Source: Motilimonas eburnea
Lineage (GTDB): Bacteria > Pseudomonadota > Gammaproteobacteria > Enterobacterales > CBDFNC01
DNA: 60,244 nt
Assembly: GCF_021295345.1 (NCBI RefSeq)
Contig: NZ_JAIMJB010000024.1
Coordinates: forward strand, 1-60,244
Direction of reading: 5' to 3'
Shown here: in pieces, positions 15,940 through 24,909 of the stretch
How positions within the stretch are numbered: position 1 is the first letter of the stretch
Layout of the letters: every line of letters begins with the position of its first letter
Notes under the pieces: model-generated
What the model was told of the DNA's origin: nothing
The model's database searches: none
Seen by the model: the letters and a program-made list of their open reading frames with translations, nothing else
Position numbers and translations under genes: made by a program

Positions 15940-16749
15940 ATGTGTGAGTTGTTAGGGATGAGCGCCAATGTGCCCACGGATATTTGTTTTAGTTTTACCG
16001 GCTTAGTGAAGCGCGGCGGTGACACTGGACCCCATCGCGATGGTTGGGGCATTACCTTTTATGAAGGTAAAGGGTGTCGCAGCTTTAAAGATCCTCAGCC
16101 AAGCTGTGAATCGGAAATTGCTGAGCTGGTTAAAGCTTATCCCATTAAAAGCAAAGCGGTGATCAGCCATATCAGGCAAGCTAACCGCGGCGGCGTTAGC
16201 TTAGAAAACACCCATCCCTTTACCCGCGAATTATGGGGGCGTAATTGGACTTATGCCCATAATGGCCAGCTTAGTGACTATCAAGGCTTACCCACGGGTG
16301 ACTTACTGCCCATTGGCGAAACCGACAGTGAAAAGGCTTTTTGTTGGATCTTAGCTCAGCTCAAATTGCACTTTCAGTGTAAGCCCAGTGACTTAACCTG
16401 TGTATTTGAACTGCTTGCTCGCTGCGGTGATACCCTGCGCGAAAAGGGCGTGTTTAATATGTTGCTCAGTGATGGCGAATACGTGATGGCCTATTGCAGC
16501 AATAACCTACATTGGTTAACCCGCAAAGCTCCCTTTGGCAAGGCGCGCTTAATTGATGAAGACATGGTGGTGGACTTTCAACAAGAAACCACGCCCGATG
16601 ATGTCGTCACCGTCATTGCCACACGCCCATTAACCGAAGGTGAGCCTTGGGTGAAATTGAACCCCGGCGATTTTGTGGTGTTTAAGCACGGTGACATCGT
16701 GTTTGAACGCTTGCTCCCGCCGGCTGTAACCCAAGCGTCGGGTGATTAA
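15940..16749 (+). CDS. yafJ: Class II glutamine amidotransferase, YafJ-like
   Basis: A 269-residue N-terminal-nucleophile amidotransferase domain protein. The sequence starts MCELLGMSAN, so removal of Met would expose Cys2 as the nucleophile. Family markers follow: HRDGWGITFYEG, ISHIRQANRGGVSLENTHPF and TYAHNGQL. There is no synthase domain, so the ammonia acceptor is unknown. It is probably co-transcribed with gmhA (10-bp gap), an arrangement shared with enterobacteria and Shewanella. Confidence 0.9.
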   Translation: MCELLGMSANVPTDICFSFTGLVKRGGDTGPHRDGWGITFYEGKGCRSFKDPQPSCESEIAELVKAYPIKSKAVISHIRQANRGGVSLENTHPFTRELWGRNWTYAHNGQLSDYQGLPTGDLLPIGETDSEKAFCWILAQLKLHFQCKPSDLTCVFELLARCGDTLREKGVFNMLLSDGEYVMAYCSNNLHWLTRKAPFGKARLIDEDMVVDFQQETTPDDVVTVIATRPLTEGEPWVKLNPGDFVVFKHGDIVFERLLPPAVTQASGD

Positions 16750-16782
16750 AGCAAAGCGCGCCAAGATACTCAAAATCAGGCA

Positions 16783-17262
16783 TTAACCGGAAAAATCATA
16801 TTTCCCGTCAGAGCTGACGCCATCATGGATTGATGCTTTAAACAGATACCGAGTATCCAAACCCAGATGAATAAAGAGGGTAAACTCGGTTTCTGCTACA
16901 TTAAACAGCAAGTCAAACTGCAGATTGTTTTCACTGTATTTCAGGTTGGCTGGCGCAGCGCCAATGCAGGATCCAAGCGCTTGACATTGCATCAGATATT
17001 GCTGCGCCTTAGTTTGCAAGCTGATATCTATTTGCCTTTTCGTCAAGTAGGTATCTAAACCATTGAGTAACACTATCAGCAGTAGTAGCCCTGATGGGAT
17101 CAGGCGCAATATGGCAAAGTGTTTCACCCGAAGCCAAAGCCAAGCCAACGACGCTAGTCTAAGTAAAAAATACCCAAAAGCGAGACCGATAAAAATGCGG
17201 CTGATGTTATAACTAAACAGCACCTGCCTTGCATGATCAGGCCCACGGCCGCTAATAGACAA
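16783..17262 (-). CDS. Unknown two-helix membrane protein
   Basis: I do not recognise this 159-residue protein. It has two hydrophobic helices (about 20-45 and 52-70), then a C-terminal domain of about 85 residues, presumably outside the inner membrane, with two cysteines (C93 and C98) in LMQCQALGSC that could form a disulfide. It ends SIHDGVSSDGKYDFSG. A degraded copy of its last 75 bp, including the bases after the stop codon, lies at 21482-21556, so this gene once had a nearby paralogue. The ATG 17262 start is the only reasonable one. Confidence 0.5.
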   Translation of the reverse strand: MSISGRGPDHARQVLFSYNISRIFIGLAFGYFLLRLASLAWLWLRVKHFAILRLIPSGLLLLIVLLNGLDTYLTKRQIDISLQTKAQQYLMQCQALGSCIGAAPANLKYSENNLQFDLLFNVAETEFTLFIHLGLDTRYLFKASIHDGVSSDGKYDFSG

Positions 17263-17383
17263 AATAACAGCTTGATGTAAAAGCTAAAAGCTTGCTGGAA
17301 CAGAGGTTTAATCAGTGTCGCGTTCCTTACTTATGCTTATTCGTTTAGGTGGCGGCATTGGCGTTGCTCGCTTATTATGTGAT

Positions 17384-17944
17384 TTATTTTAAAATGATGA
17401 ACTTAGACCAGATAAGGATGGGGACGATTATCATCAATACCCCAAGAACGATTCTGATAAAAGGGGTAGCGTTTAGGCCTGGGTTGATAACATTAATACT
17501 GGGATCCGAGGGTTTATAGTAGATCAACACTGAGCTCCTCGATTTTACCGAATCAAGTTTGGCATCTGCTTTTACCTTACTGGTGTAACTTGCACTGAAA
17601 TCGTACTCCGTGCCTGAATATTCCGTGCCATCTACAGTAAAGTTGCATTTAATGGCAGGAATATAGCTTTTAGCGCCTTTGTTGGATGTGCATTTTAGTG
17701 AGTATTTTACATTGTAAGCCTGCGAGGATGGCCAATTTTTGCTTGCGATAGCTTCCTGAAAAGTGACAACGCCAGTGATGAAGATAAACACACCTAGGGT
17801 AATAAGCATTATCCATGCAATCACATCCAATACTTGATGACTGGTAAATACCGCAGCAGGGGCTATAAACATAAATATGAGTAAGAAGTAGGTTGAGTAT
17901 ATACTGCGACCTGTCGCTATTTTTATCAATAATTGATATTTCAA
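17384..17944 (-). CDS. DUF3592-domain membrane protein
   Basis: A 186-residue protein with two N-terminal helices (about 18-35 and 42-62), a beta-rich extracytoplasmic domain, and a C-terminal helix (165-182). The arrangement, with Y-I-P-A-I-K-C-N-F-T-V-D-G-T-E-Y-S-G in the middle and V-L-I-Y-Y-K-P-S-D-P-S before the last helix, is that of DUF3592 proteins, whose function is unknown. The two cysteines C85 and C101 lie in the extracytoplasmic part. It is probably expressed alone. Confidence 0.7.
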   Translation of the reverse strand: MKYQLLIKIATGRSIYSTYFLLIFMFIAPAAVFTSHQVLDVIAWIMLITLGVFIFITGVVTFQEAIASKNWPSSQAYNVKYSLKCTSNKGAKSYIPAIKCNFTVDGTEYSGTEYDFSASYTSKVKADAKLDSVKSRSSVLIYYKPSDPSINVINPGLNATPFIRIVLGVLMIIVPILIWSKFIILK

Positions 17945-18053
17945 TCTCTCTTCCTTGACGTGATATTTACGAGTAGCACAGCTTAGCTGGCGTATACATG
18001 AGCGTACAATACTAAAACCGCATGATTAGATAAGCCACCTTTTCTCAAACGAG

Positions 18054-18096
18054 CGCAGTAAAACTGTTCGGCATAAGCCGAGATGGTGTTACTGCG
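18054..18096. repeat. Hairpin with nested stem in intergenic space
   Basis: The outer arms CGCAGTAA/TTACTGCG enclose an inner stem CGGC-ATAA-GCCG. It lies between the DUF3592 gene and the NAD(P)-binding protein gene on the minus strand. It has no T-run and could be a transcript structure or a decayed repeat. Confidence 0.35.
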
Positions 18097-18162
18097 CGTG
18101 TTGTATCACTCTTTGGCTCTGATAGTCGTTTAAGAACAGGCGTCGGATAGTGCAAACAAAAC

Positions 18163-18882
18163 TCATTTGTTGTAAATCACCGGCATGTGACTCTTCCAGT
18201 GTTGCCATAGCGAAGCGTTAGTTAATAATTCCGCCATAAAATGGGCGACGTTGCCCCGGCTGGTTTGTTGTGCATCGAAGATGGGATCAAATTGCACTGA
18301 CCGGTGCAACTGGTACTCCGTTGGCGTGGGGTGCTGGGTTAACGTATCGGGCCGCACGGCAACCCATTCAATGGCTAATTTTGCTGACTGACTCAGGTTT
18401 TGCAGATACCATGCTGCTGTTTCATTATCTCGATGAGGGGGAATTGCTACCCTTAATATGGTATTCACGATGGCATAGTGCCATGAAGTACGCTGTTCCT
18501 TCTGCTTATTTTGTACGCCACTGCTACTCATTAAAATCACTTTCACCGGGGAGCTGTGAGGGTTTGTTTGAATGGCCAAACACACACGTTCGAGCACGCC
18601 ACTGACCAAATTTCGCGGTTGGCCAAATACGCCTTGCCAACTTAAGTTGTGGCCTAAGCAAGAAATAACCGCCTCACAATCCACAAGATGATGAGTTAAT
18701 TGCTGAACTGACAGGTCAAAGACATCTGCACATATCACCGTCACGCGTTTATCCCTCGTAAAGCTTGCATCTAAACGTTCGATGGCTCTAACAATGACGC
18801 TGACCCTTATATTGCGCTCAAGTAATTGTTGAGCAACGAGCCTTCCCGTTGCACCCGTGGCACCAAGCAGTAGAACCTTCAT
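18163..18882 (-). CDS. NAD(P)-binding (NmrA/SDR-like) protein
   Basis: A 239-residue cytosolic protein with the Rossmann motif LLLGATGATGRLVAQQLL at residues 4-21 and V-I-S-C-L-G-H at about 72-78, followed by MSSSGVQNK. It belongs to the NAD(P)-binding atypical short-chain reductases (NmrA/YwnB type). These act as redox-linked regulators or as reductases of unknown substrates. It is divergent from the LysR gene starting near 18989, which probably regulates it. Confidence 0.8.
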   Translation of the reverse strand: MKVLLLGATGATGRLVAQQLLERNIRVSVIVRAIERLDASFTRDKRVTVICADVFDLSVQQLTHHLVDCEAVISCLGHNLSWQGVFGQPRNLVSGVLERVCLAIQTNPHSSPVKVILMSSSGVQNKQKEQRTSWHYAIVNTILRVAIPPHRDNETAAWYLQNLSQSAKLAIEWVAVRPDTLTQHPTPTEYQLHRSVQFDPIFDAQQTSRGNVAHFMAELLTNASLWQHWKSHMPVIYNK

Positions 18883-18988
18883 AACCTACCTTCCTCACCT
18901 ATCTTCCTTAAAATCCTGTGAGACTATTCTACCTATACATTTGTGTGGTATTAATTGGCTAAATAAGTATAAAGGTATGCATATTTGT

Positions 18989-19870
18989 ATGAAATGGGAT
19001 TTAATTGGTTTTGACTGGAATCGCACTCGCGCTTTTTTGATCACCGCAGAAGAAGGCACATTGTCCGCCGCTGCAAAAGCGTTAGGCGTGTCACAACCCA
19101 CACTAAGCCGGCAAGTTGCCGCATTAGAGCAAGAGCTGGGCGTACTGTTGTTTCGGCGCTCTGGTCATAAACTGGCACTGACAGATAATGGCTTAGCCTT
19201 GTTAAGTGTGGTGCGTGAGATGGCCGATGCAGCTAGCCGTTTAGCTATGGTGGCGCAAGGTCAGGCAGAAACCTTAATCGGCAACGTGGTGATTTCAGCC
19301 AGCGAATTAGATGCCATATATCGATTACCGAACATCATTGCCAAGCTCAGGCAGGCCGAGCCCCATATTTCCATTGAGGTGGTGGTGACCAATCAAGTCA
19401 GCGATTTAAAACGCCGAGAAGCCGATATTGCCATTAGAAATTTTAAACCAACGCAACCCAATTTGATTGCCCGCAAGCTAGGTGAAGAATCCATCCACCT
19501 TTACGCAACCCCAGAGTATTTAGCTGGCTTACCTGACGTATCCGCCATGGCATCCCTGCAAATCATTGGCTTTAGTGACAGTGCATTGATGTTGGAACAG
19601 TTCAATCAGCAAGGTTGGCCATTGTCTCCAGCCAACATTATGTTGACCACGGATAACCAATGCCTACAAATGCAACTTTGCTATGCTCACTTAGGTTTGA
19701 TTTACTTAACGCAAGAAGTGGGGGATAGCGATCCTCGTTTACAACGTGCTTTTGCAGCTCAACTACCATCACTGCAATTACCCATCTGGTTGGTTTGTCA
19801 TGAAGAGCTAAGAGCCAACCCTCGGATCAAGCGTGTATTTGATTTTATAGCGACAGAGTTGTCCTGCTAA
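18989..19870 (+). CDS. LysR-family transcriptional regulator
   Basis: A regulator of about 293 residues. The helix-turn-helix reads TLSAAAKALGVSQPTLSRQVAALE at about residues 20-43, followed by the RRSGHKLALTDNG wing and a periplasmic-binding-fold effector domain. The open frame runs from 18857, but the first part overlaps the divergent gene. ATG 18989 (AAAGG 13 bases upstream) or ATG 18977 are the likely starts. The divergent neighbour encoding the NAD(P)-binding protein is the natural target. The effector is unknown. Confidence 0.85.
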   Translation: MKWDLIGFDWNRTRAFLITAEEGTLSAAAKALGVSQPTLSRQVAALEQELGVLLFRRSGHKLALTDNGLALLSVVREMADAASRLAMVAQGQAETLIGNVVISASELDAIYRLPNIIAKLRQAEPHISIEVVVTNQVSDLKRREADIAIRNFKPTQPNLIARKLGEESIHLYATPEYLAGLPDVSAMASLQIIGFSDSALMLEQFNQQGWPLSPANIMLTTDNQCLQMQLCYAHLGLIYLTQEVGDSDPRLQRAFAAQLPSLQLPIWLVCHEELRANPRIKRVFDFIATELSC

Positions 19871-19982
19871 TGTTGTAGATAGTGACATGCGTTAATCGCC
19901 CTGAATGCGCAATTTTTTACAATCTTGTGGTCTTGCAAATGGTTATGCTGGCGGCTGTGTTAGTCACTTAAGGTAATGAACC

Positions 19983-20576
19983 ATGGAATTTCTTCTGGCG
20001 ATGATTTTATATGCCTTGGTGGGCGCTATTTCGCCTGGGCCGGTGAATATGATTGCGACCAATATTGCTGCGAATCAGGGCTTTAAGGCAGCATTGCCCC
20101 ATGTGTGTGGGGCGACCTTTGCTTATAGTGTGATCGTGTTGTCGGCCGGCCTTGGCCTGACCCTTGTTTTTACCCAGTGGCCGCAACTGCTTTCTATTAC
20201 GGGAATTGTGGGCGGTTTGTTTTTACTTTACATCGCTTGGCAGATTGCTCGCTCAGATGGGGTGAATAATGCCTTAGCGTCAGAGGCATCGACTCATTCA
20301 GGTTTACTCGCAGGCGCCTTGGCTCAATTACTGAACCCTAAAGCTTGGTTGGTCAGTATGGCGGGGGTGTCTTTGTTTGTAACAGACAAAGATCATCAGT
20401 TTGGATTAGCTTGGTTTGTTGGCATATCCTTTTTTATGTGCTTTATTGGCATTAGTAGCTGGGCATGGTTAGGTCATGGTTTACAAGCTTGGCTGGTTGG
20501 GCGTCGGCGTATTTACTTTAATTGGGTGAGCAGCGCCTTGTTGGTGGTGAGTGTATTAACCATCTGGTTGGCGTAA
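19983..20576 (+). CDS. LysE/RhtB-family amino-acid exporter
   Basis: A 197-residue inner-membrane protein with about six helices. It has the family motif ISPGPVNMIATNIAANQG at residues 16-33 and LAQLLNPKAWLVSMAG at about 113-128. Members export amino acids or homoserine lactone-like compounds, but the substrate here cannot be predicted. It ends 20 bases before the AraC-type gene on the same strand, so the two probably form an operon. Confidence 0.88.
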   Translation: MEFLLAMILYALVGAISPGPVNMIATNIAANQGFKAALPHVCGATFAYSVIVLSAGLGLTLVFTQWPQLLSITGIVGGLFLLYIAWQIARSDGVNNALASEASTHSGLLAGALAQLLNPKAWLVSMAGVSLFVTDKDHQFGLAWFVGISFFMCFIGISSWAWLGHGLQAWLVGRRRIYFNWVSSALLVVSVLTIWLA

Positions 20577-20596
20577 CTTTATACAGGAGTTTTGTT

Positions 20597-21388
20597 TTGT
20601 CACAGTTTTTTAGTCAATCTCCTGCATTGCCAGCAATCGAGATGCGCCAAGCCACACAATCTGGCGCTTGTTATCATCTGCACAGTCATGATGAATTTTC
20701 TTTTGGCGTGATTGATGCAGGCCAAGCCGATTATTTAAATGGCGGGCAACATCAGCAAATTGGTTATCGCGATACCGTGCTAATTAATCCGGGCGATATG
20801 CATGCTTGTAACCCAGACCAAGGCCAGTGGTCTTATCGTATGCTGTTTTTAAACTGCCAATGGTTGGCGCAGCTGCAACACGAAAGCGGTTTTAGCTGCG
20901 CCCTTGATTACCATGCGTTTAGCCGAGTGATGTTGCAATCAGAGGCGCATTATCAGCTTTTTGATGAATTATTTGGAGCGCTGGCTCAAGGACAAGCTCA
21001 ACTAAACGCGGAGTCTTTACTGATTGAGTTTTTGTTGCCCTTATTTCAGGGGCGTGCCGATGAGTCTCGTTCGTCGGATCGCTTATACCTAGCCAAGGAA
21101 TACTTACTATCTCAGTTAGATGGCAGCCCAGATTTAACGTCATTAGCTAACTTGGCCGGGATCAGCCGCTATCATCTGATACGGAGTTTTAAGCAAGTAT
21201 ATGGCTTAAGTCCCCATGCCTATTTAATTGATGCGCGGATCAAGCAAGCGAAAATTGAGTTAAGGCGAGGGCAGGCACTAGCCGATGTGGCTTTAAATCT
21301 CGGCTTTAGCGATCAAAGTCATTTTCAGCATCAGTTTAAAAAACGCCTAGGGGTGACGCCAAGGCGCTATCAGTCGGCCTTTGTATAA
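20597..21388 (+). CDS. AraC-family transcriptional regulator
   Basis: A 263-residue regulator with an N-terminal cupin sensor (HLHSHDEFSFGVIDAG at about 26-41, then N-P-G-D-M-H-A) and a C-terminal AraC domain with two helix-turn-helix units (TSLANLAGISRYHLIRSFKQ and DVALNLGFSDQSHFQHQFKK). The TTG at 20597 is chosen as start because AGGAG lies seven bases upstream. The longer frame from 20522 overlaps the exporter gene. AraC/LysE pairs of this type usually let the regulator control the exporter. Confidence 0.85.
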   Translation: MSQFFSQSPALPAIEMRQATQSGACYHLHSHDEFSFGVIDAGQADYLNGGQHQQIGYRDTVLINPGDMHACNPDQGQWSYRMLFLNCQWLAQLQHESGFSCALDYHAFSRVMLQSEAHYQLFDELFGALAQGQAQLNAESLLIEFLLPLFQGRADESRSSDRLYLAKEYLLSQLDGSPDLTSLANLAGISRYHLIRSFKQVYGLSPHAYLIDARIKQAKIELRRGQALADVALNLGFSDQSHFQHQFKKRLGVTPRRYQSAFV

Positions 21389-21481
21389 GTCATTTGCCGA
21401 ATTAGACAACGAGATAAAAAACGAGCTTGTTTACTCTTTGTTACCCATTAACTTCACACGTACCAAGTTTCAGACAGTTTA

Positions 21482-21556
21482 GGCATCAAGGGGAAGTCAT
21501 ATTCCCCGTCTTAGCTGACGCTATTGTGGATTATGCCAGTTACAAGGCGCAGTATC
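21482..21556 (-). pseudogene. Decayed 3-prime tail of a paralogue of the 16783-17262 gene
   Basis: On the minus strand this stretch aligns over about 75 bp to the end of the gene at 16783-17262. GATACT, AATCCA, GCGTCAGCT, GACGGG, AATATGA and the post-stop TGATGCCT are all shared. Translated, it reads IHNSVS-stop-DGEYDF against IHDGVSSDGKYDF, so it no longer codes. It lies directly after the stop codon of the unknown membrane protein at 21560-22591. Confidence 0.6.
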
Positions 21557-21559
21557 GGC

Positions 21560-22591
21560 TTAACCATGAGTTTTAAAATGCGCTAACAATATTTCATGGA
21601 TCGTATGCATCAGCTCTTTATTGTTGCTGAAGTTGATCATGATGTCTTGGCTGGTGGTGAGTAGGTGCATCTCATCATCTTTCACATACAGATCTTCAAC
21701 GCAGTTTAAAGGAAGTGTATGTTTGCCTAGTACGCCTGACTGATAAAGCAGCCGTGCAGAGGTTAACTTGAGGGTATGCTCAAGAGAGTTGGCCTTGTGT
21801 TGACGCAAGAATACTCTGAAGGCCCAGATAAAGATGATTAAACTCACCGCTGATACTTGATAGTGAGCAATGTACATGGCAGATAGCCAAGTTAAGAAAG
21901 TAAGCACACTGATGCACAGCGCCAATAAGTAATAGGTAGGATTGTGTAACATAGGCAGCGCGAAACTCATTTCAGCATCTTGTGCATCGTCGTTGATGTT
22001 TTTGCAGTGATCATTTCCGACGCCAAAGTTTGATGCCTCATGGTTTTTTGCTCTGAGCTTGTCGCCTAACGAAAGCTGAAATTCTTCTGGTAGGTAACCC
22101 CTGTCATTGACTTGATCAACTAATGGGCAGTCAAGGTGTTTAGCTAACTTGATAGCGTAACGCGAGGCTTGGTCAAACTTGGGTAACAGGCAAAACTCGA
22201 ATGGCTCTGAGCCGACGATATTGACGCCCGTAAACGTCTCTAGCCTTGATTTTTTTGTCCGTTCGTCTTTAACCGCTACCCTTTTTGAAAAAAGCTCAAC
22301 GTACTGAAGTGGTTCGATTTCAACATCGCGACGCCGCTCAGGGCCAAAGAAACCAGTGACGAAAGTCATTTTTCTAAGCTGGCAGTTAACTTCTGTTGCT
22401 TTGTAGCTTTTGGCCGCGAGACCAATGGAAATAATAAAAAGCAAAGCCAAGGCTAATAGATATACGCCTGTCTGCTTATGGTCGTAATCAAAGATATTGT
22501 AACCAATCAACAAAATGACCATTGAAATCAACAACCAGAAAACAGGTGAGTCTTTCCGGTTGACCAGTTTGACTATATGTTGCTCGCTCAT
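21560..22591 (-). CDS. Unknown membrane protein
   Basis: I do not recognise this 343-residue protein. It has two N-terminal helices (about 17-34 and 40-60), a soluble stretch of about 150 residues, a second helix pair (about 215-265) and a C-terminal domain. Both soluble parts contain repeated beta-like text (FTGVNIVGSEPFEFCLLPKFD; SQDIMINFSNNKELMHTIHEI). Each helix pair followed by such a domain recalls membrane-anchored PH-like proteins, which is only an analogy. It stands alone between accessory genes, and the remnant of another gene follows its stop codon. Confidence 0.5.
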   Translation of the reverse strand: MSEQHIVKLVNRKDSPVFWLLISMVILLIGYNIFDYDHKQTGVYLLALALLFIISIGLAAKSYKATEVNCQLRKMTFVTGFFGPERRRDVEIEPLQYVELFSKRVAVKDERTKKSRLETFTGVNIVGSEPFEFCLLPKFDQASRYAIKLAKHLDCPLVDQVNDRGYLPEEFQLSLGDKLRAKNHEASNFGVGNDHCKNINDDAQDAEMSFALPMLHNPTYYLLALCISVLTFLTWLSAMYIAHYQVSAVSLIIFIWAFRVFLRQHKANSLEHTLKLTSARLLYQSGVLGKHTLPLNCVEDLYVKDDEMHLLTTSQDIMINFSNNKELMHTIHEILLAHFKTHG

Positions 22592-22910
22592 GTTATGCCT
22601 TGCTTATGTCTATTATGATAGTGAATGAGGTTGTTTGTCTTGGTGCATCTCGTGAAGCGATGAGCCCAGTCATGCACTGGGTGCTTTGTCTTGATCTCTG
22701 ACTCAAAATCACTCAAACCTTGGCTCAAACTTCTAATTTTGGAAACCCATTGTGCCCCGACCATGGCTCTATGCTGAATTACTAAGCTGAGAATTGGTAC
22801 AGCTATCGCATTTTAATCGGTTTATTTACTGTTTTTGGTTAATTTGTAGTGATTTTAGTATATATTGCTGTAGATGATTTTATCAATTATGTGAAGGGTA
22901 TTTGTAATCA
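22592..22910. other. 319-bp divergent gap before the MORN-type gene
   Basis: No gene is visible. It contains a short hairpin GCCCAGT-CATGC-ACTGGGT near 22668-22684, and AT-rich sequence from about 22795 that probably holds the promoter of the plus-strand gene. Confidence 0.4.
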
Positions 22911-24572
22911 ATGGTTAAAGAGACGAAGTTTATTAAATACTTTAAGAGAACTGTGATTGGAGTATCGACTACGTTTTGCTTCGTCGTTTTAGTGTTAGTT
23001 ATAAAAAGCTTTATCCCTGAAGAGCCTCAGCCAGATGGCCCGTATTATAGGTATTTTTATGATAATAAACATCAAGTTGAAGTTCGTGGCGCTTATCTAA
23101 ATAATCTGCATGAAGGTGAATGGGTTAGGTATTATCTCAGTGGGAGAGTTAAAGAAGAAGGGAGTTATCACTTAGGTAATAAAACAGGAAATTGGTTTGA
23201 ATACTATGACAGAGATGAAAATAAGTTAAGTAAGGTAACAGAATACCATCCCAGGGGGGATTATACAGTGAAAGAGTTTTGTTACGAAGGAGGTATCAAC
23301 TTTTTTGGGAGATTTAAGCCAATTGAAGAAGTATATGGTCGAGTGATGTATTCTGACCAAGAGGTAGGAGTACATTATCATTTCCATTGTGATCCAGCAG
23401 ATAAGCCTTCTCAGCCTTTGCTTATGGAAGTTAATGATTCTGAACTTAAGAGATTAAAATCAAAGATCTTTTATCTTAGGGGAGAGCAGCATGGTGAAAT
23501 AACTCATTATCATGCTAATGGACAGCTAAGCAATAAATTTTACGCAAAATCAGGTGTTCTTGAAGGAAAATATTTGACCTACGATTATTTGGGGCGGATT
23601 GCGGAAGAAGGACGATATCAGGATGGTGAAAAGCAGGGGCGCTGGTCGTTTTACGAGGAAGGAAAGTTACTTAAAGAAGAGCAATATCAGCGAGGATTAT
23701 TAGCTGGTAGAACTGTGTATCATGAAAATGGTCAGGTTTCTGCAGAAGGTACGCTCGCCAATGTTGATAATGGTAATGTCCACTTACCTCATTGGACATG
23801 GGTCTATTATCATGATACCGGAAAAGTCGAGTCGAAAGGGGGATTACTTCAAGGGAACCGTCACGGCCAGTGGTTATTTTATGATCAAGAAGGGCGTGTT
23901 GAGCAGCAGGGGCATTATGTTGATGGAGAGAAACATGGTACTTGGCTATCCTTTGAACAGGGACGTGAGAAGACCTTAAAGACTTATCAATACTCCGTGT
24001 TAGAAGGGATTTATAAGGAATATCATGAAAATGGTCAGGTATATATTGAAACAACTATGCACCAAGGCTATGCGGATGGACCCTATAAATTTTATCATAG
24101 CAATGGTCAAGTGGCTGAAGCCGGTACTTTTATATCAGGCAATAAGCAAGGTGAATTCATTCAGTACTATGAAAATGGCCAAATACGGGGTAAAAGTGAA
24201 TATCGCGACGGTTATTATAATGGCGATTTTATTAGCTATTATGAAAATGGGAAAATTAGATCTCAAGGAGCCTATAAAATAAATGTTGTTCGAACGCTGG
24301 ATAACAGTGTAGCTGCTGGAGGCCAAAATCATGAAGGAGTATGGACGTATTACTATGATAATGGTCAATTACGCAGAAAAGGCGCATATGAAAATAATGG
24401 GCGGATTGGTCTTTGGTATTATTACAATGAAAATGGCGTTCAAACTGAGCTTAGGCTATATGACCACAAGTTACGTTTTCAGCGTATGTTAGATGAAGAT
24501 ACTCCTTTGCCTAATAGTAATTCAGAGCTTGATATGATGGACTCAGACTATTACACCTTAACACAGCATTGA
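22911..24572 (+). CDS. Membrane-anchored MORN-repeat (YwqK-type) protein
   Basis: A 553-residue protein with one N-terminal helix (about 13-33) and then roughly a dozen MORN_2-type repeats of about 22-24 residues with the pattern Y-Y-x-N-G-x-x-x-x-x-G-x-Y-x-x-G-x-x-x-G-x-W/F. Good examples are around residues 60-90, 190-260, 330-350 and 385-460. It is anchored in the inner membrane with the repeats probably in the periplasm. Proteins of this kind are annotated as YwqK-family antitoxins or membrane-contact repeats, but a toxin is not visible nearby. The gene is clearly more AT-rich than its neighbours and probably arrived by transfer. Confidence 0.75.
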   Translation: MVKETKFIKYFKRTVIGVSTTFCFVVLVLVIKSFIPEEPQPDGPYYRYFYDNKHQVEVRGAYLNNLHEGEWVRYYLSGRVKEEGSYHLGNKTGNWFEYYDRDENKLSKVTEYHPRGDYTVKEFCYEGGINFFGRFKPIEEVYGRVMYSDQEVGVHYHFHCDPADKPSQPLLMEVNDSELKRLKSKIFYLRGEQHGEITHYHANGQLSNKFYAKSGVLEGKYLTYDYLGRIAEEGRYQDGEKQGRWSFYEEGKLLKEEQYQRGLLAGRTVYHENGQVSAEGTLANVDNGNVHLPHWTWVYYHDTGKVESKGGLLQGNRHGQWLFYDQEGRVEQQGHYVDGEKHGTWLSFEQGREKTLKTYQYSVLEGIYKEYHENGQVYIETTMHQGYADGPYKFYHSNGQVAEAGTFISGNKQGEFIQYYENGQIRGKSEYRDGYYNGDFISYYENGKIRSQGAYKINVVRTLDNSVAAGGQNHEGVWTYYYDNGQLRRKGAYENNGRIGLWYYYNENGVQTELRLYDHKLRFQRMLDEDTPLPNSNSELDMMDSDYYTLTQH

Positions 24573-24876
24573 TCGGTTATGTGAGCTCGAAACTAGGTCT
24601 AATAGGTTCTGACCTGGCAATTTCAATTCTTTGTCAGGTGAACACTGACCGTATATGAGTTGACTGAATGGGTTTTTAAGTAGAACTCCATTTTTAATGG
24701 CTGCAAGGGAAAAACAGCTGTTTGGCTTACAATATGGGATGATTAAGCGGCCCAACCAGTGTAAATAATCCCCTTTAAATTTCAATTATTAAACAAATCC
24801 TTAACCCCATATCTAAACAATTCTTGACATTCCCAAAAACGAAGAGGATTCATTTTACACCTGTTGCTCAAACAAT
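24573..24876. other. AT-rich stretch without convincing genes
   Basis: A 75-codon minus-strand frame (24558-24785) is open but overlaps the MORN gene end and shows no recognisable family. The AATAGGTTCTGACCTGGC and GTCAGGTGAAC sequences look like pieces of an extragenic or mobile repeat. I cannot assign them. Confidence 0.3.
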
Positions 24877-24904
24877 CAGCGCCTTGGCGGGTCCCAAGGC
24901 GCTG
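24877..24904 (-). terminator. Hairpin after asnC
   Basis: An 11-bp stem CAGCGCCTTGG/CCAAGGCGCTG lies just beyond the asnC stop. It is followed on the minus strand by ATTGTTTG, a weak T-rich tail. It probably ends the asnC transcript. Confidence 0.55.
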
Positions 24905-24909
24905 GCGGG

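Noticed and set aside
21419-21445. A terminator hairpin after the AraC gene
   Set aside because: The arms ACGAGATAAAAAACGAGC do not form a stable stem and no T-run follows.
24558-24785. A 75-residue minus-strand frame after the MORN gene
   Set aside because: It overlaps the MORN gene end, has no ribosome-binding site I can trust, and matches no family I know.
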